From Bordetella parapertussis (lineage in GTDB: Bacteria > Pseudomonadota > Gammaproteobacteria > Burkholderiales > Burkholderiaceae_B), in the NCBI GenBank assembly GCA_945865935.1, contig CAMBFI010000001.1:62001-126000 (forward strand): a stretch of DNA of 64,000 bases, read 5' to 3'. Position numbers and translations under genes: made by a program. Below are positions 25,241 to 35,375 of this stretch, piece by piece; position 1 is the first letter of the stretch, and each line of letters opens with the position of its first letter. Under the pieces are notes generated by a model, which was not told the DNA's origin, did no database searches, and was given only the letters and a program-made list of their open reading frames with translations.

Positions 25241-26301
25241 GGGGTCGTAGTTTGATGTGTTGTGTTGAGATCGTCTTGGCGCCGTCGCTGCAGCAGCGAT
25301 ATTGCGCCAGGTAGATAGGTTACAAGTGTCACAATACCAAAGCTGACGGACGCGAGCACAGTGATTCCGCTATCGACGCCCCAGAGTACCAGAGTGGTGG
25401 ATAGCGTCGCCTCACGCAACCCCCAACCCGAAATGCTGATGGGCAGCATCATCAACAAGCCAAGCGCGGGCAGGCCGACCATTAGTGCGGAAAATGGCGC
25501 TGTCGTGCCAAACGCCTGCAGGCAACACCAGAATGCCGTGAGAGCAATCATGTGCGTGCAGATGGAGATCGTCAGCTGCGGCAAAATCGTTGGCCAGCCC
25601 AGTGCTGTTTTGAGCCCAGGCATTGCCTCGGGCATGCCGAGTTTTGAGAGGAGTGCTTGAATCCAGAGGCGCGTGCGCGTTGAGCCAAGCATTAGGCTTG
25701 CAAGCGCGGCCCCAGCGACCATCGCACCAAGTGCCCACCACCCCAGAGACTCTCCCCAGGGCGCGATCATGGCTCCACCGAGTATGAGTCCTAGGGCACC
25801 TAAAATATTGTTACCAATCAGGCCAAGTCCGCGATCGAGCGCAACGCTAATGAACCCAAGGCGTAAGCGAGGTGGAGCGCGGTTGAGATCGATCGGTTGA
25901 TGGAGCTCCTCGGAGAGTGTGGGGGTGCGCGTGCCGGCTGCAAGGCCAACGTTACGCTGGCGAATGGCACCTAAACGACTGCTCTCCACTGCCCGGTAGC
26001 TATCACCGCCAATGGTGCTTGGCAGACCTTGGTTGATGAGTCCGCCAGCGAAGTACAGTGTGATGTAGCGCCAGATCGGTTGGCGCAAACCCATGCTGCG
26101 CATAATCCAGCCCCAGCGCACCACTGCGAGTAGGTTCGCGAAAACGAGCAGGGCCAACGCTAAGACAAACCAGCCCGGTTTGATCGCTATTTTTGTTTCT
26201 CTAAGTGCTTGCCAATCAATATTGCGCGCAGCCAGCCAAAGCAGAAGCAAAGACAAAACGATGCGCAGGTAAGGCCAGATTGCTTTGAAGGTTTTTTTCA
26301 C
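25237..26301 (-). CDS. flippase-like membrane protein (LPG synthase TM domain, UPF0104)
   Basis: A 354-residue membrane protein with about eight hydrophobic helices and the conserved IGGDSYRAV element of the lysylphosphatidylglycerol-synthetase TM family. It lacks the aminoacyl-transferase domain of MprF, so it is a stand-alone flippase-like protein. The loop after IRQRN contains an extra polar segment of roughly 30 residues (around residues 115-148) before FISVALDRGLGL. A GTG start is used. Stand-alone members often accompany glycosyltransferases in glycolipid clusters, which fits the GT39 and GT9 neighbours. Likely role: moving or presenting a lipid-linked sugar or glycolipid across the inner membrane (inference). 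Confidence 0.85.
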   Translation of the reverse strand: MKKTFKAIWPYLRIVLSLLLLWLAARNIDWQALRETKIAIKPGWFVLALALLVFANLLAVVRWGWIMRSMGLRQPIWRYITLYFAGGLINQGLPSTIGGDSYRAVESSRLGAIRQRNVGLAAGTRTPTLSEELHQPIDLNRAPPRLRLGFISVALDRGLGLIGNNILGALGLILGGAMIAPWGESLGWWALGAMVAGAALASLMLGSTRTRLWIQALLSKLGMPEAMPGLKTALGWPTILPQLTISICTHMIALTAFWCCLQAFGTTAPFSALMVGLPALGLLMMLPISISGWGLREATLSTTLVLWGVDSGITVLASVSFGIVTLVTYLPGAISLLQRRRQDDLNTTHQTTTP

Positions 26302-26311
26302 TGAACGAGGT

Positions 26312-27847
26312 CTATTTTGAATTCGGGGCAGCGCCCCAGTTGCGGCAATGATAGAACTTGAAATCTGAAATCAAACGCCCAAGTCGTTTGATGTCGAGTT
26401 GCTTGACTAACGTACACGATTCAAAGCCACTGGGTTGAGTGGGTAGGTCAAAGCGCATTTGTGACCAGTTTACAAAAAGACTGTCTGCTCCGGTGGGTAT
26501 TTCCCCAAACCAAAGGTCAAATTGGTCAAAACGCTTGTCTAAGACGAAGGTTGCTAGTGGTTTGGCGTACCAGGCCATTCGGCTCGCGAGGGTCCAGTTA
26601 CGGACAGACACTGAGGGGATGTTGTGTTCGTGGCTGAGCGTTTGGGCGAGTGCGCCCGCGCTGTCCCAGCCCCACATGTCGGCGAGTGGATTCTTTTTCC
26701 CCCAGGGGTGATCTTGAGTAATACCAGGAATCCCCACAAAGAAAAGCAGGACAAATGCTAGCAGGCAGATAGCGACTTGCACTCGGACGAATGCCCGAAT
26801 CCAGAACTGCTTTCCGCTTGCCCAGTGCGCACCGATGGCATTTGCCGCAAAGGGGGTGATGGCGAGCCAAGCTGGGGCGGTCCAGTGCGGCAGGCTGCCG
26901 CCACCAGAGAGCAATGCGGTGATACAAAAAGGAAAGATAAAAAATAACGTTAGGCCCGCCACGAACCATTTCTTCTGTCTGATGATGTCGCGCAGGCAGA
27001 GATAGGACCCAAGTGCGAGTAAGGGCCCGTAGGCTGCGAGTTGGATGGCGATGAAGGCTGCGAGGCGCCGAATCTGCCAGGTGCCACCACCTCCGTGGGC
27101 AAGTTGATAGGCGAAGGAGATCCAGTCGTGCTGGGCGTTCCAAACGAAAACTGGTGTGACGATCAGCAGGGCGAGGGCCACTGCAAGCCATGGACCTCGC
27201 ATGGTGAGGAGAGTAATCCCGTGCATGCGTATCAGAATCGCGATCACGGTCAGTGCTGGGATGATTGCGGTGTATTTTGACAGTCCGGCCAATCCGAGTA
27301 GTGCGCCAAGCGCAAGCCAGCGCTTCAGTGTCGCGTGCTGTTTGCCGAGCGGCGTCACGGCGAGCCTTAGCGTGCTTTGCATAATCAGCAAGGTCAACAC
27401 CATGAGTAAGGTGTCAGGCAGTAAACCCACCGCCAGTACATGCATGAGTGGTGCACAAAGCATGAGTGCGACAGCCCACAGGCCTGCGGCCTCTTTTGCT
27501 GTCGAGGCGTAATTCCAGGCAGGCACCAGCGCATTGATGTCGAGGGCGAGCCGGCGTGCGAGCAAACAAGCGACTAGCCACAGAGCCTGTGGAATCAAAC
27601 GAAGGATGCCGTCTGGTGCACCCAGCGCGACAAGTGGCCACTGAACCCAACCCACGAGCGGGGGATGGTCAAAGTAGCTCCAGTCTAGGCGCACTGCATA
27701 GTAGGCGTAATGTGCCTCATCGACAGAGAGCGTCAGCAGGGTCGCGAACACGGCATGAATGCCTAAGCCGAGAGCAAGAAGCGCGAGCAGTCTTTGGGTC
27801 GGATGCCATGCAGGCGTGCGACCGAAAGAGAGGGGGGGATGCGACAC
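26312..27847 (-). CDS. glycosyltransferase family 39 / ArnT-like membrane transferase
   Basis: The 511-residue polytopic membrane protein has the GT39/PMT_2 signature: the first periplasmic loop contains DEAHYAYYAVRLDW and YFDHPPLVGW, where the acidic residues are catalytic in ArnT-type enzymes. About eleven hydrophobic helices and a C-terminal periplasmic domain follow. Such enzymes move a sugar from an undecaprenyl-phosphate carrier to lipid A or another envelope acceptor. Translation begins at GTG, 11 bases after the DUF6776-like gene. No ArnC-like enzyme that would make the carrier-linked sugar is in the window, so donor and acceptor are open. Confidence 0.87.
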   Translation of the reverse strand: MSHPPLSFGRTPAWHPTQRLLALLALGLGIHAVFATLLTLSVDEAHYAYYAVRLDWSYFDHPPLVGWVQWPLVALGAPDGILRLIPQALWLVACLLARRLALDINALVPAWNYASTAKEAAGLWAVALMLCAPLMHVLAVGLLPDTLLMVLTLLIMQSTLRLAVTPLGKQHATLKRWLALGALLGLAGLSKYTAIIPALTVIAILIRMHGITLLTMRGPWLAVALALLIVTPVFVWNAQHDWISFAYQLAHGGGGTWQIRRLAAFIAIQLAAYGPLLALGSYLCLRDIIRQKKWFVAGLTLFFIFPFCITALLSGGGSLPHWTAPAWLAITPFAANAIGAHWASGKQFWIRAFVRVQVAICLLAFVLLFFVGIPGITQDHPWGKKNPLADMWGWDSAGALAQTLSHEHNIPSVSVRNWTLASRMAWYAKPLATFVLDKRFDQFDLWFGEIPTGADSLFVNWSQMRFDLPTQPSGFESCTLVKQLDIKRLGRLISDFKFYHCRNWGAAPNSK

Positions 27848-27858
27848 GGTGCCGGTTG

Positions 27859-28587
27859 CTATTGCGCTCGGACGGATAAAACGCGCCAGGTGATCTGCCG
27901 CTTACCGTCTTGCGCGAGAATCTTGGCGTTGACGCGCTGCACGACAAAGCCCTCGGGTAAGTTTGCTACGCCACTCAAGGGTAAATAGTGATTGAATTGC
28001 ACCGCGATGCGAGGCGACGGAATGGTTTCAACGCGCCCGTTTGGCCAGCGACCCTCGTAAGAGAGTTCGAGCCAACCGGTGAAGTCTTGTTTCTCTGGTT
28101 TTGCGCGCAGCAACCAGATCAGATAGGATATTTGCCCACCTTGCTTTGCTTGCGTAAAGGTGCTCGTGCTGACGCCCACAACCCCGAAGCGAGGATCGAA
28201 GGGGAGTGTTTGAACGATGAGATTCAATTGCTCTTTCATGGGCGCAATAATGGCCTGAGCCGTCGAAAGCTCTTCGCGCAGGCTTCTAATGACTTCCGCA
28301 TTCTGCAGGCGTTCGCCCTCTAGCGCGCGCGCGTGATTATCGACTTGCGTCTGCAATGCTTGTCTCTCTCCTGAGACGAGTTTTAGTTCCTCTAGCAGTT
28401 TTTGTGTCTGCTCGCTTGTGAGGCGCTTGGCCCCATAGCTTGCTTGAAGAAAAAGCACGCCACCACCTCCTAGTAGGACGCCTAGTAGAAGGATGATGAG
28501 CCAGCTTGGTATGCGACGCGGACGCCGTCGCGTGTCGTAGGGGGCGGGCTTGAAAACTGCACGTTTTGCTTGAACGCGGATGATCAT
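27859..28587 (-). CDS. single-pass membrane protein with coiled coil (DUF6776-like)
   Basis: A 242-residue protein of unknown function. A basic cytoplasmic start (with DTRRRPRRIPSW) precedes one transmembrane helix at about residues 29-48. A coiled-coil segment follows at about 55-120, then a periplasmic beta-rich domain including SYLIWLLRAKPEKQ and GWLELSYEGRWPNG. The layout matches the betaproteobacterial DUF6776 family as I recall it. It sits six bases after murU and eleven before the GT39 gene, so it is locked into the envelope operon. A bitopic coiled-coil protein could act as a scaffold for the membrane enzymes next to it, but this is speculation. Confidence 0.75.
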   Translation of the reverse strand: MIIRVQAKRAVFKPAPYDTRRRPRRIPSWLIILLLGVLLGGGGVLFLQASYGAKRLTSEQTQKLLEELKLVSGERQALQTQVDNHARALEGERLQNAEVIRSLREELSTAQAIIAPMKEQLNLIVQTLPFDPRFGVVGVSTSTFTQAKQGGQISYLIWLLRAKPEKQDFTGWLELSYEGRWPNGRVETIPSPRIAVQFNHYLPLSGVANLPEGFVVQRVNAKILAQDGKRQITWRVLSVRAQ

Positions 28588-28593
28588 GGGGAG

Positions 28594-30314
<1,721 letters not shown>

Positions 30315-30351
30315 TCGTCTAAAAATTCCTAAATTTAGAAGGTATCCGAAC

Positions 30352-30357
30352 TATAAT
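30352..30357 (+). promoter_or_regulatory. candidate -10 element for lptD
   Basis: A perfect TATAAT lies 81 bases upstream of the lptD start, in the region divergent from amgK. A 10-base perfect palindrome, CTAAATTTAG, sits at 30329-30338 where the -35 region would be; no good TTGACA box is seen at the right spacing, so the promoter may be activator-dependent or the match may be chance. No sigma-E consensus is visible. Confidence 0.35.
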
Positions 30358-30438
30358 AGCGCCAAAGCGGCGAGGGTTTGCCGGATTTCGACGACAAACT
30401 TTGGGCAAAACTGCCCTGAATAGGTGACTGTTTAAAGC

Positions 30439-33051
30439 GTGCTGTTTCTTTTTGCTCGACTTTTTCTCGCAACGACTCTGGGAATAAGTGTGGGGGCTGT
30501 ACAAGCCCAAAACACCGAGACAATCCCAGGCGATGCGCCTAATCAGGCGGCCTCCGGGCAGGCGCCTCCCAAGAAAGCACCCCCGAAAAAGACACAGCCG
30601 GCACAAGGAACGGCTAATAACAAGCCAGCGCCAGTTAAAACGGCGCAAGCGTCGACTCAACCCGCAGCCAAGCCCGCAGCTAAGCCAGTAGCTAAGCCAG
30701 TAGCTAAGCCAGTAGCTAAGCCGGCGCCTAAGCCGGTTGCGGCTCCTCCTGCTCCCCCTAGGGTGCAGTTGATTGGGTTGCGAGTGGCCCCGAAGCTTGA
30801 TCGTTTCGTTCCCGCTGAAAACCAAATGCCTGGCTTTCTTGAGGCGAGCGAGATTCATGGGGACGCCCAGGGTAATGTGCGCATGATCGGCGATGCGGCC
30901 ATGCGCCGCCAAGATGCGGTGCTGCGCGCCAAGGTGATTGATTACAACAAAACCACCAACGTTTTAGATGCGCAAACGAACGCGCGCTTGATTCGGGACG
31001 GAAACGTTATTACGGGTACCAGCATCATTTATAACGCTGAGGATGGGACTGCCAGTGTGGATCAGCCTAACTTCTGGATTGAAAATGGCGGCGCAGGAGT
31101 TGGTTCGTGGGCGGACGTCTTTAATAAAAATCAGATGAGCCTCAAGGATGTGACTTACAGTGGCTGCCCATGTCCGCAGCCCTCGTGGTACATCGAGACT
31201 GAAAAGCTTGATTTGGATTACGCCGAAAACGAAGGTGTGGCGCGCAATGGTGTGCTGTACTTCAAAAACGTTCCCATCCTAGCGGCCCCGTATCTGACTT
31301 TCCCGATCAAGAAAGAACGCAAGAGTGGTTTGTTGCTGCCAACGTTTGGTAATACGACAAACACGGGCTTTGATTACACCCAGCCATACTATTTCAATAT
31401 TGCACCGAATTACGATTTGACTGCGCAGTTACGCACCATGACTAAGCGCGGCGCACAGTTGGGCGGTGAGTTCCGTTACTTGGGAGAGAGCTATTCTGGC
31501 GTAATGGCCGGCACATATTTGCCCAACGATATAAAGACGGGTGAGGATCGATGGTTGTATTCCGCTCAGTATGGTCAGCGTTTTGGCTATGGGTTCTATG
31601 GCGGCTATAACGTTAGTGGCGTGTCGGACGATAATTACTTCAAAGACTTCGCAAATATTGGGATTAACCAAGCCACAGTGAGTGCGCTGCCGCGTCAAGT
31701 AGGTGCTGGTTGGGCAAACGAGTACTGGAACACTTCGGCGCAAGTTGTGACATTTCAAACGATTCGGCCGAGCGGTACGTTTGTTACTCCCCAATACAAT
31801 AAGGTGCCTGAATACACAATTAATGGTGGGCGTTTCGATATTGGCGGTTTTGATGTGCAGAGTCAAAACACACTAACCAAATTTGAAATGCCGCTTGATC
31901 AACGCTTTGCCTATGGCCCGATGGGGTCGTTACGCTGGAAGCCTGACGGTCAGCGCGCCTTGTCCTATAACTCGATCGCCTATCCGATTGTTAAGCCAGG
32001 TTGGTACATCACGCCTAAAGTCGCGTTGAGTATGGCGCAATATCAAACTGAATGGCATGGGCTAGAGAACTGGTACGGCTATGGGCAGCCCTCGAACTCC
32101 CGCGTGTTGCCTATCATGTCTGTGGATTCAGGCATGATCTTTGAGCGTGACACGACATTCTTTGGCAAGGCGGCTCTCCAAACGCTTGAGCCGCGTGCCT
32201 ATTACTTGAGAGTGCCTTACCGAGACCAATCGCAAATACCTGTCTATGACACGACCATGGCGGATTTTAGTTTCTCGTCCGCCTTCCAGGAAAATATCTT
32301 TGCGGGCTTTGATCGAATTGCGAACGCAAACCAAGCTACATTAGCCCTGACGAGCCGCTGGCTCGATGCGAATAGCGGCTTTGAGCGCTTGCAGTTATCG
32401 GTTGCGCAGCAGTTTTACTTCGAGGATCAGTACGTCACCTTGCCATTTCAGGTACCCCGCACCAACACGAAGTCTCAATTCCTGCTTGGCAGCAGCGCGG
32501 CACTGACCGACACCCTTAATTTGTCGTCCTTGTTCCAGTACAACCCGTATAAAAGTGAATTGAGTCGCGCTCAAATCATTAGCCGTTGGCGCCCTCAACG
32601 TCTCGCTACACTGGCCTTGTCCTATCGCTACCAGGTCAATCCCCCGCCGGACGCCTTGTATCAGCCTCAGGGGCAAAATCAGGTGAGTGCAGGTTTCCAG
32701 TGGCCATTGACAAAGAAGTGGTACTCGATCGGCCGCGTGGATTATTCATTTAATAAAGTGAATGCGCCCAGTGTGCTCGATCCATCGAATATCATTGCAA
32801 TGCCGAAAGTCACACAAGGCGTGGTGGGTCTGGAGTACAAAGGGGATTGTTGCTGGACCGGGCGTATTGTGTTCCAGCGGTATGTGGTCAGCGTAGATCA
32901 AACTAATAGCGCGGTATTTTTCCAGCTAGAGCTAGGCGGCTTGGGCAACTTGGGTCAAAACCCCATGGGGATCATTGGGCGTAGTATTCCTGACTATGAG
33001 CCAATCAATCCGCCGGTTCCGAGTGTGAGTAAATTTGAAAGGTACGAATGA
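30439..33051 (+). CDS. lptD: LPS-assembly outer-membrane protein LptD
   Basis: The 870-residue precursor has a signal peptide cleaved near VQAQ and then an unusual low-complexity linker of Ala, Lys and Pro (about residues 40-105). An LptA-like OstA N-domain follows, then the C-terminal LptD beta-barrel. Four cysteines fit the two-disulfide scheme of LptD: a close pair Cys243 and Cys245 (SGCPCPQ) and a C-terminal vicinal pair Cys804-Cys805 (GDCCWTG). With LptE it inserts LPS into the outer leaflet. Translation starts at GTG, because an in-frame TAA lies two codons upstream; AGGTGA at 30422-30427 is the likely ribosome-binding site. surA follows with overlap. Confidence 0.95.
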   Translation: MLFLFARLFLATTLGISVGAVQAQNTETIPGDAPNQAASGQAPPKKAPPKKTQPAQGTANNKPAPVKTAQASTQPAAKPAAKPVAKPVAKPVAKPAPKPVAAPPAPPRVQLIGLRVAPKLDRFVPAENQMPGFLEASEIHGDAQGNVRMIGDAAMRRQDAVLRAKVIDYNKTTNVLDAQTNARLIRDGNVITGTSIIYNAEDGTASVDQPNFWIENGGAGVGSWADVFNKNQMSLKDVTYSGCPCPQPSWYIETEKLDLDYAENEGVARNGVLYFKNVPILAAPYLTFPIKKERKSGLLLPTFGNTTNTGFDYTQPYYFNIAPNYDLTAQLRTMTKRGAQLGGEFRYLGESYSGVMAGTYLPNDIKTGEDRWLYSAQYGQRFGYGFYGGYNVSGVSDDNYFKDFANIGINQATVSALPRQVGAGWANEYWNTSAQVVTFQTIRPSGTFVTPQYNKVPEYTINGGRFDIGGFDVQSQNTLTKFEMPLDQRFAYGPMGSLRWKPDGQRALSYNSIAYPIVKPGWYITPKVALSMAQYQTEWHGLENWYGYGQPSNSRVLPIMSVDSGMIFERDTTFFGKAALQTLEPRAYYLRVPYRDQSQIPVYDTTMADFSFSSAFQENIFAGFDRIANANQATLALTSRWLDANSGFERLQLSVAQQFYFEDQYVTLPFQVPRTNTKSQFLLGSSAALTDTLNLSSLFQYNPYKSELSRAQIISRWRPQRLATLALSYRYQVNPPPDALYQPQGQNQVSAGFQWPLTKKWYSIGRVDYSFNKVNAPSVLDPSNIIAMPKVTQGVVGLEYKGDCCWTGRIVFQRYVVSVDQTNSAVFFQLELGGLGNLGQNPMGIIGRSIPDYEPINPPVPSVSKFERYE
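30679..30722 (+). repeat. 12-bp tandem repeat inside lptD (3.7 copies)
   Basis: The unit GCTAAGCCAGTA occurs at 30679-30690, 30691-30702 and 30703-30714 without mismatch, followed by eight bases of a fourth copy. It encodes the tetrapeptide AKPV repeated in the periplasmic linker of LptD. Because the unit is a multiple of three, slippage would change linker length without a frameshift. Degenerate copies flank the perfect ones. Confidence 0.95.
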
Positions 33052-34586
33052 TGCAAGCAGTTAAAACCTTCCGTTGTTGGGTGGCGCTTATTGGGCTAGG
33101 TATAGGCGCGATGCTCGGGACCTCTGTTTTTGCGCAACCTGCAACGGGCGAGGCGGCACGTCAGTCCGCGCCCGCCAAGGCTAACGCGGCTGGGGCGGAG
33201 CGTGATGCCGACACGATTATTGCTGTGGTCAATAAAGAGGTCATTACTCGGCGCGAGCTCGATGCGCGTGTGCGGTTGGCCAAGCGCGATTTGACGGGCC
33301 AGCGGATACAGTTGCCGCCCGATAATGTTCTGGAAGCTCAGATTCTGCAACGGTTGATTACTGAAAAACTTGAGTTACAAGAAGGGCGTCGTCTCAATAT
33401 CCAGATCACCCCCGCGATGATCAACAACGCAATCGAGACGATTGCCAAGCGTAATAACGCCACAGTTGCACAAGTGCGGCAGCAATTGCAAGCGTCCGGT
33501 ATTCCATGGTCTGACTATGAAAACCTGATTCGTCGCGAGTTGTTGCTTGAAAGACTCCGGCAACTAGTCGTTGACCGCACGATTTTGATCACGGATGCTG
33601 AGGTAGATGCCTTCTTGCGTGAACAAAAGGCCCGTGAGGCCGGTGGGTTGCCAGCAGTGCGACCAAATCCTGCGCCAGCCCCGCCCCCGCCCCCGCCACC
33701 TAAACCTAGGGCGGTTCAGCCTGCGATTATGGGGATAGCACAGATTTTAGTACGGGTCCCTGAGGGGGCGTCGACCGAGGAGGTGGCTGCTTTACGCAAA
33801 AAGGCCCAGGATTTGCTGGCGCGGGTGCGTAAGGGCGCGAGCTTTGAAGGCGTGGCTAAAGAGTCATCGGATGCGCCAGAAGCCAGTCGCGGAGGTGATC
33901 TTGGTGTGCGTCCCCTGAATGGTTGGCCAGACCTGTTCCTCAAAGCGGTTGCGAACGTACCTAATGGACAAATCAGCAATGTTATCCAAAGTCCAAATGG
34001 TTTTCATATTCTTAAGGTAGTTGGGCGTGCTGGGGGTGAGCCTGCGCCGCAAGCGCAACAGGCGGCGCCACCGTCCGCATCGACGGGGCCGGACACTCGG
34101 TTACCGAAAGGACCGATGCCGGTTCAGCAAACACAAGCCCGTCATATTTTGTTAAAGAGTTCGGCGGTCATGACCGATGACGTTGCCCGTCAACGGATAA
34201 CCGATATACGGCAGCGGATTGTGCAGGGCGGGGAGTCGTTTGGTGACTTAGCTAAGCGATTTTCGAATGATGCATCTGCGCCGCAGGGTGGGGAGCTTGG
34301 GTGGCTGAATCCAGGTGAAACCGTTCCGCCGTTCGAGAAAGCGATGAATGGGTTGAAAATCGGCGAGGTGAGTCAACCCGTGCAGAGCCAGTTTGGTTGG
34401 CATCTGATCATTGTTGACGCTCGCCGTACGCAGGATATGTCAGAGCAGTATTTGCGCAACCAAGTCCGTCAACGACTGTTTATTCAGCGTTCTGAGGTCG
34501 AGTTTGATTCTTGGTTGCAGCGAGTGCGTAATCAGGCTTATATCGACAATCGTCTAGAGAAAACTGAGCGGCTGAACAGGAATTAG
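33048..34586 (+). CDS. surA: periplasmic chaperone and peptidyl-prolyl isomerase SurA
   Basis: A 512-residue periplasmic chaperone for outer-membrane proteins, including LptD encoded just upstream. After the signal peptide (ending SVFAQP) come the SurA N-domain (about residues 55-200, ending VDAFLREQKAREA), a Pro-rich linker, and a first parvulin domain at about 226-326 (IAQILVRVPEG to GFHILKVVGR). A second parvulin domain covers about 362-463 (ARHILLKSSAV to GWHLIIVDARR), followed by the C-terminal strand. It is longer than E. coli SurA (428) because of linkers before and between the isomerase domains. The ATG overlaps the lptD stop (ATGATG, either possible). rsmA follows after three bases. 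Confidence 0.95.
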   Translation: MMQAVKTFRCWVALIGLGIGAMLGTSVFAQPATGEAARQSAPAKANAAGAERDADTIIAVVNKEVITRRELDARVRLAKRDLTGQRIQLPPDNVLEAQILQRLITEKLELQEGRRLNIQITPAMINNAIETIAKRNNATVAQVRQQLQASGIPWSDYENLIRRELLLERLRQLVVDRTILITDAEVDAFLREQKAREAGGLPAVRPNPAPAPPPPPPPKPRAVQPAIMGIAQILVRVPEGASTEEVAALRKKAQDLLARVRKGASFEGVAKESSDAPEASRGGDLGVRPLNGWPDLFLKAVANVPNGQISNVIQSPNGFHILKVVGRAGGEPAPQAQQAAPPSASTGPDTRLPKGPMPVQQTQARHILLKSSAVMTDDVARQRITDIRQRIVQGGESFGDLAKRFSNDASAPQGGELGWLNPGETVPPFEKAMNGLKIGEVSQPVQSQFGWHLIIVDARRTQDMSEQYLRNQVRQRLFIQRSEVEFDSWLQRVRNQAYIDNRLEKTERLNRN

Positions 34587-34589
34587 CGC

Positions 34590-35375
34590 GTGACTGCACA
34601 CCAGGCACGCAAACGTTTTGGCCAAAATTTCTTGGTAGACTTGGCGGTCGTAGATGCCATCGTGAGAGCGATTGCACCTAAACGTGACGATGTGATGATT
34701 GAGATCGGGCCGGGACTGTCAGCGCTCACAGCTCCCTTGCTTGAGCATCTTGAAAAACTCACGGCAATTGAAATAGACCGTGATCTCGCCGCTCGACTCA
34801 GACAGCGGTTTGCTATTGAGCGACTGACTGTGGTTGAAGCCGATGCCTTGCAGGTAGACTTCACCCAGTTCGGTCAAGCATTGCGTATTGTTGGCAACTT
34901 GCCCTACAACATTTCGAGTCCCTTACTCTTTGCTTTGGTTGATTGTGCGGATCAGGTGCGCGATCAGCACTTCATGCTTCAGCGAGAGGTGGTGGATAGG
35001 ATGGTGGCGCAGCCTGGTGGTTCAGAGTACAGCCGACTGAGTGTCATGTTGCAGTACCGCTACCAAATCCACAAATTATTTGATGTCTCGCCGGAGGCTT
35101 TCGACCCACCGCCGCGTGTCACCTCCGCGATTGTGAGAATGATTCCGCTAGGCGCAGGGCGTTTACAGGCTCTAGATGAAAAGCTCTTCGCGACAGTGGT
35201 GCAGCGCGCTTTCTCTCAGCGTCGCAAAATGCTCAGAGGGGTCCTGGGTGAGTGGACTGCGCTCATTCCCTGGGAGGCGCTCGGCGTCCTTCCCACTTGG
35301 CGTGCAGAGCAGGTTTCAGTCGCTGGTTTCGTTGGGATGACGGACGCGCTATTTACTGCCGGCGTTCGCACTTAG
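34590..35375 (+). CDS. rsmA: 16S rRNA dimethyladenosine transferase RsmA
   Basis: A 261-residue SAM-dependent enzyme that dimethylates A1518 and A1519 of 16S rRNA during 30S maturation. The N-terminal [12 protein letters not shown], the SAM loop [11 protein letters not shown] and the catalytic [11 protein letters not shown] are all present; SQRRKMLRG closes the C-terminal domain. It starts at GTG three bases after surA. In many relatives pdxA lies between surA and rsmA; here it is absent. Its last 27 bases overlap the 3' end of the convergent glycerate kinase gene. Confidence 0.95.
   Translation: MTAHQARKRFGQNFLVDLAVVDAIVRAIAPKRDDVMIEIGPGLSALTAPLLEHLEKLTAIEIDRDLAARLRQRFAIERLTVVEADALQVDFTQFGQALRIVGNLPYNISSPLLFALVDCADQVRDQHFMLQREVVDRMVAQPGGSEYSRLSVMLQYRYQIHKLFDVSPEAFDPPPRVTSAIVRMIPLGAGRLQALDEKLFATVVQRAFSQRRKMLRGVLGEWTALIPWEALGVLPTWRAEQVSVAGFVGMTDALFTAGVRT

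Noticed and set aside
30661-30740. Possible CRISPR-like repeat array
   Set aside because: The repeats are contiguous 12-base units without spacers inside the lptD coding sequence.
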